A DNA stretch of 64,000 bases from Nocardia mikamii NBRC 108933 (GCF_001613505.1 NZ_BDCM01000012.1:558001-622000); one strand, 5' to 3'; shown: positions 1-8,871, counted from the stretch's first letter. The notes: generated by a model from the sequence alone, not told the origin. Translations and numbers: made by a program.

Positions 1-145
1 GTTGTACGAGCGCGGCGATCTTTGCAGAGTCGGTATCGAAGACAGTTACTTTCGCCCCGGATTTCGCGACGATGTTTGCGCATTCCGGGCCGCCCATCAC
101 CCCCAGTCCGATGAACCCGACGGTTCCGAAGCCGGTTCCGTTCAT
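1..145 (-). CDS. 3-hydroxyisobutyrate dehydrogenase-family protein (N-terminus only, cut by window edge)
   Basis: Only the first 48 codons are present; the gene runs off the left edge. The visible residues form a Rossmann nucleotide-binding start with FIGLGVMG at about residues 11-18, the fingerprint of NAD(P)-dependent beta-hydroxyacid dehydrogenases (3-hydroxyisobutyrate, tartronate semialdehyde and 2-hydroxymethylglutarate dehydrogenases). Members oxidise a beta-hydroxy acid to a semialdehyde, or the reverse. The ATG at 143-145 follows the PrpB-like gene by 88 bases on the same strand, so it is probably the last or near-last gene of the minus-strand cluster. The ribosome binding site is weak. 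Substrate cannot be assigned because the catalytic domain is outside the window. Confidence 0.8.
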   Translation of the reverse strand, partial: MNGTGFGTVGFIGLGVMGGPECANIVAKSGAKVTVFDTDSAKIAALVQ

Positions 146-233
146 GAGTGCGCCCCGAGGGTCGAGTTGAGCTGTAGTTCGAATCGCATTGTCTTTCAAT
201 CCTTTTCTTCTGCGGGCGCGCCCGAATCCGGAA

Positions 234-1142
234 TCACTGCTGATTCGTGCCGAGGTCGAAGGTGAAGACCTGGTCGTCGAATACCGAGTAGCTCTTGTAG
301 TCCAAGAGGTCGTACAGACGCGTGCGCGTCTGCATTTCCGGCACCTTCGACTGCAGCGAGCCCTCGGCGGCCAGCGTGTCCAGCCCGCGCTCGGCGGCGC
401 CCATGGCCAACCGCAACAGCGAAACCGGGTAGATCACCACATCGACGCCGACATTCGCGAGCTGCCGCACGGTGAACAGCTCGCTTTTGCCGAACTCGGT
501 CATATTCGCCAAAATCGGCACATTCACTGCGGCCCTGATCGCAGCGAACTCCTCCAGGGAGCGCATCGCTTCCGGAAACAGGGCGTCGGCGCCGGCATCG
601 ACAAGTGCTTTTGCGCGGTCGATCGCAGCGGGCAGGTCAGCGACGCCCCGCATGTCGGTGCGGGCCATGATCAGGAAATTGGCGTCGCGGCGCGCCTGCA
701 CCGCGGCTTTGACGCGCCGGATCGCGGTGGTCTCGTCCACAACGTCTTTGCCGTCCAGGTGGCCGCAGCGTTTGGGGTTGACCTGATCCTCGATGTGCAT
801 CCCCGCCAGGCCCGCATCTTCGAGGATTTGCACGGTACGGGCTAGGTTCATCGGCTCACCGAATCCGGTGTCGGCGTCGATCAAGGTCGGCAGCGCTGTC
901 ATTCCTGCGATCTGGCCGCCTCGCTGAGCTACCTCGGTGACGCTGGTAAGTCCGATATCGGGAAATCCAAGGTCGGCACTCAACACCGCGCCGGAGACAT
1001 AGACCCCTTCGAAACCCTTCTCTTCGATCAGCTTTGCGCTCAGTGGGTTGAACGCTCCCGGCATACGCAGAATGTCCGGCCCAGACAGGCGAGCGCGGAA
1101 GTCGGCCCGTTTCTGTGCGGCGCCAATGGTGGCGTAGAGCAT
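234..1142 (-). CDS. Isocitrate lyase/PEP mutase-superfamily lyase, methylisocitrate lyase-like
   Basis: 302 residues, the usual length for PrpB-type lyases, which cleave 2-methylisocitrate or relatives such as 2,3-dimethylmalate to pyruvate plus a second acid. It carries the signature KRCGHLDGK with the catalytic Cys, preceded by HIEDQ, and DADTGFGEP for metal binding. The start at 1142 (MLYATIG) is preferred over a longer frame because it has GGAGG eight bases upstream. It sits 13 bases after an SDR and in the same unit as two PrpD-like proteins. No citrate synthase or other 2-methylcitrate-cycle gene is seen in the window, so a substrate other than methylisocitrate is quite possible. Family certain, exact substrate inferred only. 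Confidence 0.85.
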   Translation of the reverse strand: MLYATIGAAQKRADFRARLSGPDILRMPGAFNPLSAKLIEEKGFEGVYVSGAVLSADLGFPDIGLTSVTEVAQRGGQIAGMTALPTLIDADTGFGEPMNLARTVQILEDAGLAGMHIEDQVNPKRCGHLDGKDVVDETTAIRRVKAAVQARRDANFLIMARTDMRGVADLPAAIDRAKALVDAGADALFPEAMRSLEEFAAIRAAVNVPILANMTEFGKSELFTVRQLANVGVDVVIYPVSLLRLAMGAAERGLDTLAAEGSLQSKVPEMQTRTRLYDLLDYKSYSVFDDQVFTFDLGTNQQ

Positions 1143-1155
1143 CGGTATGGCCTCC

Positions 1156-1914
1156 TCAGCTCGCGCGTCCGAGCCGGCCACCGTCGATGACCAGCGTGTG
1201 ACCGGTAATGAAGCTGGCCAGCGGGGAGGCCAGGAACACGATGGCTCCGACCACATCGGCCGGCTGTCCGATCCGCCCGAGTGGAGATTTGGCCGCGGTG
1301 GCCGTGCGCTGTTCGGGAGTGTCGAGCGTGCCCTTGACGAACGGTGTTTCGATCGTCGCCGGCGCGACGGCGTTCACTCGAACACCCAGAGGAGCGAGTT
1401 CGGTCGACGCCGCGGTGGTGAGTTGGCGGATACCGGCTTTCGTCATGGCGTACGCGGTGGCGGGCAGGCGGGCGGCCACGAATGCCGCGGTGGACGCGAG
1501 GTTGACGATGGCGCCGCCTTCTCCGGCGGTCATCTGCTTCGCGGCCTCCTGCAGACAGAAGAAGTTTCCACGCAGGTTCACCGCCAGGAGTTGATCGAAG
1601 CTGTCCTCGTCCTGTTCCAGTACAGATGTGTATTTGATCAACCCCGCGGTGTTGACCAGGATGTCGCAAGGCCGGTTGAGTGCATCGAACGCGGCGCGTA
1701 CCTGGGCGACATCGGAGATGTCGAGGACCGCGGCGTGCGCACTGCCTCCCGCAGCGTTGATCTTGTCGACCACGTTTTGCGCGAGGGCCGGATCTCGATC
1801 CAGGACGGTGACGGTGGCGCCCAGTTCGGCCATAGCGATGGCTGTCGCGCTGCCTATTCCGCCGCCGCCACCGGTGATCACCGCGTGCTTTTCCGCGATA
1901 TCGAAGGTCAGCAT
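1156..1914 (-). CDS. SDR-family NAD(P)-dependent oxidoreductase
   Basis: 252 residues, a classical short-chain dehydrogenase. The cofactor loop TGGGGGIG lies near residues 14-21, NTAG follows in the middle, and the active site is the Ser of NLAST with YAMTK. The C-terminus ends in the usual FITGHTLVIDGG. It would oxidise a secondary alcohol or reduce a ketone in the cytosol. A good AAGGAGA site precedes the ATG at 1914. The gene lies between the first MmgE/PrpD gene and the PrpB-like lyase, which suggests it works just before the C-C cleavage step. It lacks the TGAARGQGRSHA loop of the two mycofactocin-type SDRs at 10.7-12.5 kb, so it likely uses exchangeable NAD(P). Confidence 0.88.
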   Translation of the reverse strand: MLTFDIAEKHAVITGGGGGIGSATAIAMAELGATVTVLDRDPALAQNVVDKINAAGGSAHAAVLDISDVAQVRAAFDALNRPCDILVNTAGLIKYTSVLEQDEDSFDQLLAVNLRGNFFCLQEAAKQMTAGEGGAIVNLASTAAFVAARLPATAYAMTKAGIRQLTTAASTELAPLGVRVNAVAPATIETPFVKGTLDTPEQRTATAAKSPLGRIGQPADVVGAIVFLASPLASFITGHTLVIDGGRLGRAS

Positions 1915-1995
1915 CGTCTTTCTCCTTCCGGCCGCCGTTGTGCGGGGGTGTTCATCGCAGCGTCGTGTTGTTGCGGAATAGGTTGGTGCACCGAG

Positions 1996-3366
1996 TCATT
2001 CATGTCGGCCGCCCAACAGTTCGAGCAGATCGGTCAGGCGCGAGGCGGCGTCGAGGGTGTCGACGGCCTGTTCCAGTGCTGCGACATGATGTGGGGGGTA
2101 TACGGTTCCGGCGAGGAGACGGAATTTCGCGCGCACCTCGTCGACGGTCATCGGGTCCTTCGAGCTGCCGTGGGCGTGATCACGGGCAGCGTCCAGCATG
2201 GTGCCGTCACGGAGAACCACCCTCAGGCGTGTCTTGTGCCGGGCCGTGTCACCGAGCGCATCGATTTCCGGGTCTGCGACTACCTGGACACGACGCGTCA
2301 GCGCCACCAAAGTGGGGTCGGCGATGCGCTCCGGGGTGAACTGGTCGACGAATGCCTCTCCGTCGGTGAGTACCACCGCGGTGATGTATGGCAGATTCAT
2401 CTGCGCGGTGGTCACGGTATCGGGATGGTAGGGCCAGCCCACGTGTTTGACGGTCGCGGTGGATACCGAGATCGTGACGCTCTCCACATCGTCGGCGTGG
2501 ACCCCGCGCTGGTGGTACATCTCGCGCAAGCAGTCGATCGAGGGGTGGCAGCTACCGTTGGTGGAATAGGGCTTGAAGCCCACCGCGAGTGTCTCCCATC
2601 GGTCGCCGAGTCCGCTTGTCAGGAGCGTGGGATCGGCTCGGGGAGAGAAAGTAGACAGGTACCCGCCGTACTCGGCGCCGAACAGGTCGCGGATTCCGGT
2701 GTATCCGCGCTGTCCGAGCAGCGCCGCATACAGTCCGCTCTGCGCGGCTCGGCCCGCGTGGAAACGCTTCACCATGGATTCGTATTGGGCGGCCATCAGG
2801 CCGGCAGACTGCGAACCGGCCGCGCCCAAGGCGTCGGCCAGCTGGTCGGTGTCCAGGCCGAGTACGGAGCCGGCGGCGGCCGCGGCCCCGAGGGTGCCGT
2901 GGGTACCCGTCGGGTGCCAGCCGGCGAGCAAGTGCGCCGCACCCATGGTCGAGCCCACGCGTGCCGCCACTTCGTAGCCCAGGACCATCGCCGTCAGAAA
3001 CTCCCGGCCTGTTGTCTCTTCGCGCAGTGCTGCCGCCGCGAGTGCTGCGGTGGCAACTACCGAGCCGGGATGCACGATCGAGCGCGGATGCAGGTCGTCG
3101 AGTTCGAAGGCGTGGACAGCGGTGCCGTTCGCAAGTGCCGCATCCGCAGGGCCCAGGCCGACATCGGAGCCCAGTACCAGGGCCTTACCCGCGCCCGACT
3201 CGGCCAGCATGTCACGCACGATCGATGCCTGCGGAGTGGTGGATCCGTACAACCCGCATCCGAGGGTGTCGAGCAGACACAGTTTGGCGTGGTCGACTAC
3301 CTCTGCCGGGATATCGGCCGGCGCAGTGTTTGCGACGAAAGCCGCGAGAGAATCCGTCGAAGTCAT
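1996..3366 (-). CDS. MmgE/PrpD-family protein (first copy)
   Basis: 456 residues, the normal length for the MmgE/PrpD family. Members include 2-methylcitrate dehydratase, cis-aconitate decarboxylase and iminodisuccinate epimerase; they add or remove water, CO2 or a proton next to carboxylates. Family hallmarks visible are CLLDTLGCGLYG near the N-terminus, FELDDLHPRSIVHPGS, and WHPTGTHGTLGAAAAAGS. The ATG at 3366 overlaps the stop of the upstream DUF6282 gene in an ATGA, showing translational coupling; the same frame stays open further upstream but that part is non-coding shadow. A second family member is encoded just upstream of DUF6282. The exact reaction cannot be told from sequence. Confidence 0.85.
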   Translation of the reverse strand: MTSTDSLAAFVANTAPADIPAEVVDHAKLCLLDTLGCGLYGSTTPQASIVRDMLAESGAGKALVLGSDVGLGPADAALANGTAVHAFELDDLHPRSIVHPGSVVATAALAAAALREETTGREFLTAMVLGYEVAARVGSTMGAAHLLAGWHPTGTHGTLGAAAAAGSVLGLDTDQLADALGAAGSQSAGLMAAQYESMVKRFHAGRAAQSGLYAALLGQRGYTGIRDLFGAEYGGYLSTFSPRADPTLLTSGLGDRWETLAVGFKPYSTNGSCHPSIDCLREMYHQRGVHADDVESVTISVSTATVKHVGWPYHPDTVTTAQMNLPYITAVVLTDGEAFVDQFTPERIADPTLVALTRRVQVVADPEIDALGDTARHKTRLRVVLRDGTMLDAARDHAHGSSKDPMTVDEVRAKFRLLAGTVYPPHHVAALEQAVDTLDAASRLTDLLELLGGRHE

Positions 3367-4280
3367 GAGTCCACCTCCGGGCGTGCGTCCAGGTTGAATA
3401 GCCGTTCCGGGTTCTCGTGGGTCATCCGGTGCACAGCACCCTCCGGAACTCCCAGAGCGAGCATGGTGGCGATGAACATCCGCAGTACCTCCGGTGCCGG
3501 CGGGTTCCATGCTTCGATGGCGTCGCTGGCCATGACGCAGTGCTCCGGGCCCACGGCCTCGATGGCCTCGACGATGCGTTTCGGGTCCATTCGCTGGTGC
3601 ATCGGCATGCAGCCGATGAAGACGTGTTCGATGGTGCCGCCGTGGCGCACCACTGTGCGCTGCTCGTCGATCGTCGCGCCGACAGAACCCGACAACGGGT
3701 GAGTGAGCAGCAGCCGAACGCCCTTGGCCTCGGTTTCCTCGGCCAGGATCAAGCTGGCTTGAATCGGGAGATGGCCGGTGGCCAGCACCATGTCGTAGTC
3801 CCTGCACAGCTCGACGATGCGCGCGACTTCGGGAAGCAATGTGCCGTCGGGCGCCAGAATCCCGAGATCGGGGACGAAATCCGGGTCGGTGGTCAGGGTG
3901 CGGATCCAGGGTTTCATCCGCTCCCTGAAGATGCTTGGCTTCGGTGGCTCCTGCCGTGCCGACCAGGTGGGCATCCACACGATGCGGCCGCCGGTCTGCG
4001 CGGCCAGTTCCACCGTCAACGGGTTCAGTCCGCCCGAGGACGGATTGCACGAGATCCCGCCGACGATGTCGAGGCCGGGCTCCAGCCCCCGCAGCATGTG
4101 CGCCACGTTGGTGGTCGGGAAGATGTGGGACTTCACGACGAAACCTCGCATACCGGCCGAGGCAGCCAGACGCGCCCACTCGACGTTGTCCACTCGCGGC
4201 GGCATACCGAGCGTGAACTCCGGATGCCCGTGTGCATGGGTGTCGAACGCTCCCTCGAGGAGCCGGTCCTCACGCTGCAT
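3363..4280 (-). CDS. DUF6282 family protein, amidohydrolase-like
   Basis: 305 residues. The N-terminus has DTHAHGHPE at residues 13-21, the HxH metal-binding start typical of TIM-barrel amidohydrolases, and further His residues in ATGHLP and in a late ASDA segment. The family is described as amidohydrolase-like and uncharacterised. It overlaps the neighbouring MmgE/PrpD genes at both ends, by 4 bases downstream and 11 bases upstream, so the three are one translational unit. That context suggests hydrolysis of a lactone, lactam or similar ring feeding the PrpD-type enzymes, but this is inference. Start ATG at 4280 gives the full HxH motif. Confidence 0.75.
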   Translation of the reverse strand: MQREDRLLEGAFDTHAHGHPEFTLGMPPRVDNVEWARLAASAGMRGFVVKSHIFPTTNVAHMLRGLEPGLDIVGGISCNPSSGGLNPLTVELAAQTGGRIVWMPTWSARQEPPKPSIFRERMKPWIRTLTTDPDFVPDLGILAPDGTLLPEVARIVELCRDYDMVLATGHLPIQASLILAEETEAKGVRLLLTHPLSGSVGATIDEQRTVVRHGGTIEHVFIGCMPMHQRMDPKRIVEAIEAVGPEHCVMASDAIEAWNPPAPEVLRMFIATMLALGVPEGAVHRMTHENPERLFNLDARPEVDS

Positions 4281-5616
4281 CGTCGGCCCCCTCCACTGCG
4301 CACAGCGCGATCAGCTCCGTAGCCGTGCAGGTATCGCCGACGGCCTGGACGACCTTGCCCGCAGCGCCGTCCGGGAGCACCGGACCGGCCAGCCGCGCGA
4401 ACTTGGCTTCCAGATCCGCGTCGGTCATCGGGTTGCCCAGCGAGCCCTTCGCGTCATCGATCTGTGCGACGACGGTGCCGCCGTCGCTACGGCCGGCCTC
4501 GAGTCGACACGAGACACCACGGGGGAGGCTCGGATCGGTCTCGATGCTGATCTTTTTCATGAAGGAAACGAGATCGGCGCGGTGGACTTGGTCGTCGGTG
4601 TACTGGGCGGGCAGGGCGGCACCGTCGATCAGCGCGACCGCCACCGAGTACGGCAAACTCACTTGGGCCTCGTGGTAGGTGGCCGGTGCGAAATTCCGGT
4701 GGTAGTCCGACCAGTCGGGGTGCCGGAACACCACCAGGTGCTCGATGTCCGCTGCGGATACGCCTCGGTCGCGAAGCCGCAGGGCCGCGTCGATGGCGTT
4801 GTGGATCGGGCGCGCAGCGGAGTAGGCCTTGTACTCGACCGCGACCGGGACGGTGGTGCCCAGATCCTCGAGCAGTACCTTCACGTCAATCCCGTCGGCG
4901 AACGCCTTACCGAATCCGCGTTCGCCCTCGAAAATCGTGTCCGCGCCGGTGAATCCGGCTTTCGCCAGCATGGCCGCGGTAATGCCGTTGCGTGCGGCCG
5001 GTCCGGGGTTGATGCGCTTCTGCATCGATGGCCCGTACATCTCCATCAGGCCCGAAGCCTGCGCACCGGCCAGCCCGAGCGCGTTGACGAGCTGGGTGTG
5101 ATCCAAGCCCAGCAAGCGGGCTGCGGCGACCGTCGCACCGAAAACGCCGGTGGCCGGCGTGGTGTGGTAGCCGCGGTCACGCAGCGCAGGGTTGGTGGCC
5201 AGGCTCAGGCGGTTCATCATTTCGCAGCCACACAGCATCGCGGCCAGCAAGTCGCGTCCGGAGCTGTCGGTCCATTCCGCGACGGCGAGAGCAGCCGAGA
5301 CGACGGGCGGCCCGTGGTGGAACAGCGCGAGGTCGTCGACATCGTCCATTTCGATGGAATGCTCGGAGACGGCGTTGGCGAAAGCGGCGTGTACGGCAGG
5401 CACCTTGTCGCCGTGCCCCAGGATGGTGGCCTGGGTCGCTCCCCCGAGCCCGGCCATGACCTCGCCGGCGATACGGCCGGATTCCGTGCGACTTCCCGAC
5501 AGCGCGACACCGAGGTAATCCAGCAGAAGCCGGCGCATCTCGTGCATCGGCGCCTCCGGCAACGATTCGGCGGAGACGGTGGCAAAATGCACAGCGAGTT
5601 CGTCGGCAGCTGTCAT
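4270..5616 (-). CDS. MmgE/PrpD-family protein (second copy)
   Basis: 448 residues, full length for the family. Visible hallmarks are LLLDYLGVALSGS, EHSIEMDDVDD and the later GYHTTPATGVFGATVAAA. It differs strongly from the other copy at 1996-3366, so it is not a recent duplicate and probably performs a different step. The ATG at 5616 is chosen because AAAGGGA lies seven bases upstream; the frame is open further upstream without initiation signals. It leads the PrpD-DUF6282-PrpD trio, with a 166-base gap to the VOC gene upstream, where a promoter could lie. Confidence 0.85.
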   Translation of the reverse strand: MTAADELAVHFATVSAESLPEAPMHEMRRLLLDYLGVALSGSRTESGRIAGEVMAGLGGATQATILGHGDKVPAVHAAFANAVSEHSIEMDDVDDLALFHHGPPVVSAALAVAEWTDSSGRDLLAAMLCGCEMMNRLSLATNPALRDRGYHTTPATGVFGATVAAARLLGLDHTQLVNALGLAGAQASGLMEMYGPSMQKRINPGPAARNGITAAMLAKAGFTGADTIFEGERGFGKAFADGIDVKVLLEDLGTTVPVAVEYKAYSAARPIHNAIDAALRLRDRGVSAADIEHLVVFRHPDWSDYHRNFAPATYHEAQVSLPYSVAVALIDGAALPAQYTDDQVHRADLVSFMKKISIETDPSLPRGVSCRLEAGRSDGGTVVAQIDDAKGSLGNPMTDADLEAKFARLAGPVLPDGAAGKVVQAVGDTCTATELIALCAVEGADDAA

Positions 5617-5782
5617 TGAATTTCCCTTTCGTATAAACGATCCGGTCGCCTGACATCTATCAGTTAGGGTCGGCGCTCCGATTGCCGAGGATTGGTTGCT
5701 ACTTCGGCATCGATTCAGACCGTATGCCGCCGAACCCGTTCGAATCCGTATCACGTTGAGACAGTGCTCGAACCAGGAGGAG

Positions 5783-6136
5783 TCAATCGAGGGATGAATA
5801 AAGCACAAAGGTGTTGTCCCACGGGTCCCGTACGACTGCACGTAGTTCGTGGGGTCCGGCTTCGGCCGATCGCACGACGACCCCACCTCGATCGAGGACT
5901 GCCTGCACGGTCGCACTCAGATCCGAGACTTTGAACGAGACCGCCGCCACGTCAGCAATATTTTCGTCCGGGCCGGCCAGGGCGAGCACGGTCGATACCG
6001 CGTTCAATGCCGCATAACGGTCACCGTCGGAAAATTTTACCGTCAGACCGAGGCATTCGCTGTAGAACCGCGTCGCTGCGGCGACATCGGTGACGGGGTG
6101 GAGAACATTGCCGATTTTCGTATCGTGGTCATTCAT
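5783..6136 (-). CDS. VOC-superfamily (glyoxalase/bleomycin-resistance fold) protein
   Basis: 117 residues forming one vicinal-oxygen-chelate module pair: an N-terminal half with HPVTDVAAATRFYSECLGL and a C-terminal half ending VVRDPWDNTFVLYSS. VOC proteins are metal-dependent isomerases, epimerases, lyases or dioxygenases, or simple binding proteins. The start at 6136 overlaps the stop of the metallo-beta-lactamase-fold gene by eight bases, so the two are translated together. In a catabolic unit with PrpB/PrpD enzymes an epimerase or lyase role is plausible, but no residue pattern settles it. Confidence 0.8.
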   Translation of the reverse strand: MNDHDTKIGNVLHPVTDVAAATRFYSECLGLTVKFSDGDRYAALNAVSTVLALAGPDENIADVAAVSFKVSDLSATVQAVLDRGGVVVRSAEAGPHELRAVVRDPWDNTFVLYSSLD

Positions 6137-6965
6137 TCGGATGCTCCTTTTCGCCGGGTGTCAAGTGGGTCGCGAACGTGCCCGCCGGTCCCGGATAGGG
6201 TGGGAAGTGGTTGCGGACGCGGCTGTCGTGGCCGGGGATGACCTCGGCTCCCGTTCGTTTCGCGAGATCGCCGATCATTTCGTAGGCGCTCTTGACCTGC
6301 GATAGATCGGAGTGCGCGAAGAAGGGCCAGCCGTGGTGGATCTGCTCGTACAGGTGCGCGGCATCGGAGGTCAGAACGATCGGCCCGCTACTCCCCTGGA
6401 CCAGCGTGATCAGTTGCCCCGCAGTATGGCCGCCGACAGGCTGGACGCTGATGCCCGGCCCGACTTCGGTTACTCCTTCGCCAACCAATTGCAGGCGCCC
6501 TTCGGAATGCGCTCGTTCGATCTCGTCGAGGTCCCGGGGCGCGGCGAAATGGTCCGCGAGCGCGACGCCGGATCGGCGAAGCGCAAACCAATGATTGTAT
6601 TCCGCGCGTGCTGCAATCACCCGGGCGTGAGCAAAGAGGTTGAGAAATCCGATATGGTCGTAGTGGAAGTGCGACGCTATAACAGTCGAGACCCTCAGGG
6701 GATCGACATCCAAGACAGCGAGAGCTTCCGGCGGACTGATCGTTTGGGACTCGTCGAGCCAATCGCCCCGCGGGATGTCGTAACCTGTATCGAGCAGCAG
6801 CATTTCTTCGGCACGTCGGATCACCCAAAAATTGTAGTCGACTCGGATTTCCTGGTCCGGTTCCCCGTACGAGGCGAAGTCCGGAAAGGCTTGACTGAGC
6901 AGCGTCTTCCTCTCCCCGTACTTCACCTGTATCACGTCCCATTCGGGCATGACTGAGCGCGGCAT
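6129..6965 (-). CDS. Metallo-beta-lactamase-fold hydrolase, N-acyl homoserine lactonase-like
   Basis: 278 residues. The zinc motif HFHYDH is at residues 99-104, followed by GGHTAGQ and a late PGHDSRV, the pattern of the AHL-lactonase/AttM branch of MBL-fold enzymes. Such enzymes open lactones; in catabolic clusters they act on pathway lactones rather than signals. The ATG at 6965 has AAGGGG eleven bases upstream; an ATG at 6950 is an alternative. It follows the AcoR-like regulator by 169 bases and overlaps the VOC gene by eight. If the upstream LLM enzyme acts as a Baeyer-Villiger-type or ring-opening oxygenase, a lactonase here would fit, but that is inference. Confidence 0.82.
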   Translation of the reverse strand: MPRSVMPEWDVIQVKYGERKTLLSQAFPDFASYGEPDQEIRVDYNFWVIRRAEEMLLLDTGYDIPRGDWLDESQTISPPEALAVLDVDPLRVSTVIASHFHYDHIGFLNLFAHARVIAARAEYNHWFALRRSGVALADHFAAPRDLDEIERAHSEGRLQLVGEGVTEVGPGISVQPVGGHTAGQLITLVQGSSGPIVLTSDAAHLYEQIHHGWPFFAHSDLSQVKSAYEMIGDLAKRTGAEVIPGHDSRVRNHFPPYPGPAGTFATHLTPGEKEHPNE

Positions 6966-7134
6966 TCTACACAGCCCCTTCGATAAAGAGAATTTACTTT
7001 CGACCTTCGATGGCGAACTCCGCGTCGGAGCCCCTTTTCGACACATTGGATGACAACCGGAGACGACGACCGATGCGAGGGCACGCTCGACCCCGCGCCG
7101 ATCAGCGGTCGCAGCTTTCCAGCGATTGAAGTTG

Positions 7135-8871
7135 TCAGGTATGGCGACCGGAGATTGGGATCCCGAACGTGCGCATCTTCCGGTACAAAGTGGCTCTGCC
7201 TATTCCGAGTATTCTCGCCGCCTGCGTTCGATTGTTACCCACATCGCGAAGCGTTTCGATGATCAATTCACGTTCGACCCGTTCGTAGGTCGACAAACTG
7301 CGCCCGCCCGATTCCTTGACCAGCCAATCGGGAAGATCACCCGGCTGGATCTCCCCACCACGGACGGCCGCGGAGGCGGAGCGGAGCGCCCGCTCCAATC
7401 CCGCCACATTGTCCGGCCAGCGGTTCTTCATGAGCATCTGCATCGCGCTCGACGAGCATCGCAGGCCCCGCCCTCCTGGTTGCGAACCGAGCAGTGCGGG
7501 CACGATGTCGGTGAGGTCCTCGGGGCGGCGGCGCACGGGCGGCAGATGTACCGAGCAGGCTGTACCAGTCAGGCTCCGCTCCAGCTCCCCATCCAACGCA
7601 TCCGGCACACGGACGGTCACGATCAGGCGGCCGGCCCGCTTATCGGAATCCGCACACATTGCCGCTCGGCTCACCAGATCCGACAGCTCGCCGGCGGGTG
7701 TTGGCCCGGTGCAGCGCAGGATGACCCCCCTCCCCTGCGTCAAGGTTCGGATGATTTCGTCGGCCACGTAATCACTCGATTCGACAACATGCGTCTTGCC
7801 GCGCTCGGAACCGATGCTCTGTACCTGTCGAGCCAGCGTGATCTTGCCGAGCCCTTCCTCTCCGAAGATCACGACCGGCTCGGGCTTGTTCACCTGCCGC
7901 CTGAGTTCATCAACAGCGCGCCGCCACAGCGCACTGCGGCCGGGCAGATCGACTGCGCTCGCCGTAGCGGCCGCGCTGCGCCGCCTGGCGCCACCCGGCG
8001 CAGCGATGTAGTCCAGGCGCATGACATAGCCGCGCTCCTTACCGAGGGTGGGCGTCACCGGCGTGCAGGTGACCATGCACGGCCCCGCACCCAACTGGAT
8101 CGTGGCGACGAACTCACCGGTCGTTGTCTTCGACGTCGCGAATTCCCACAGCACGGTGTGGTCGTACGGCTGGATCACCCCCGTCGCGGCGGTATTGCTC
8201 AAGAAGATGTTCGCGGCGATCGCGACCACCGGTCCGTGGCATTTGGTCGACGCACGCCGGAACTCCTCCATCAGAGCGATCTCATGGGCGCTGGAGAAAT
8301 GCGTCAAGCGAGTTTCGATATGCTTCACCGCCTCCAGCACCAAGGGCGCCATCAGCGGGTTGTAGTCGCCGACGAGCGTGGTCAAATCCAGCACGCCACG
8401 CAGTGCACTCGTGATCGGATGCCGGATCGGCGCGCCGACACACGACAGGTGCTGCATGTATTCGACGAAGTGCTGGTCTCCGTGCACGGTCGTGACCGAC
8501 GCGTCTTCCAACGTGGTGCCGATGCCGTTGGTCCCCGCGAACTCTTCGGTGAACCAGACACCCGGAGCCGCTCCCGATATTCGCAGAGCCTTGTGCAGTG
8601 TCTGGACATCGCCGATGCGCTGGTCCACGATGCAGCCGTTCTCATCGGCGAGCATCAGACTCGCCGGCGCGCCGGACAATGCTTGCCCGAGCCGGTCGAG
8701 AACCGGCTGCGCCGCCCGCACGAGCGGCCGGTCGTCCAGACCGTCAGCAGAGTAAGGCAGTTCTTTCCGGCTGGTCCGCTGCAGACCGCAGGCCGAGGAT
8801 CGATGCCATGAGACCGCGATACGGTCCGGGACCGAATCGGGAATTTCAATCGACTGGATGGGGCGTGACAT
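7135..8871 (-). CDS. AcoR-like GAF/Fis-type transcriptional regulator with degenerate AAA+ domain
   Basis: 578 residues. A GAF-type sensor region (about 80-220) contains GTNGIGTTL, typical of AcoR relatives. A middle region (about 310-480) resembles the sigma-54 activator ATPase, with GEEGLGKI as a poor Walker A, LPPVRRRPEDL and RWPDNVAGLERAL. A Fis-type helix-turn-helix ends the protein (NNRTQAARILGIGRATLYRK). The sigma-54 contact loop GAFTGA and an acidic Walker B are not found, matching the absence of sigma-54 in this phylum. It probably senses a pathway compound and controls the surrounding minus-strand genes. It lies 92 bases after ribBA. Confidence 0.85.
   Translation of the reverse strand: MSRPIQSIEIPDSVPDRIAVSWHRSSACGLQRTSRKELPYSADGLDDRPLVRAAQPVLDRLGQALSGAPASLMLADENGCIVDQRIGDVQTLHKALRISGAAPGVWFTEEFAGTNGIGTTLEDASVTTVHGDQHFVEYMQHLSCVGAPIRHPITSALRGVLDLTTLVGDYNPLMAPLVLEAVKHIETRLTHFSSAHEIALMEEFRRASTKCHGPVVAIAANIFLSNTAATGVIQPYDHTVLWEFATSKTTTGEFVATIQLGAGPCMVTCTPVTPTLGKERGYVMRLDYIAAPGGARRRSAAATASAVDLPGRSALWRRAVDELRRQVNKPEPVVIFGEEGLGKITLARQVQSIGSERGKTHVVESSDYVADEIIRTLTQGRGVILRCTGPTPAGELSDLVSRAAMCADSDKRAGRLIVTVRVPDALDGELERSLTGTACSVHLPPVRRRPEDLTDIVPALLGSQPGGRGLRCSSSAMQMLMKNRWPDNVAGLERALRSASAAVRGGEIQPGDLPDWLVKESGGRSLSTYERVERELIIETLRDVGNNRTQAARILGIGRATLYRKMRTFGIPISGRHT

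Noticed and set aside
1147..3702. A long plus-strand open frame opposite the SDR and PrpD genes
   Set aside because: Its protein is Gly/Arg/Val-rich without any motif, and the minus strand codes for well-recognised enzymes here.
7135..8871. Sigma-54-dependent control of the cluster
   Set aside because: The regulator lacks GAFTGA and a sound ATPase site, and actinobacteria do not have sigma-54.
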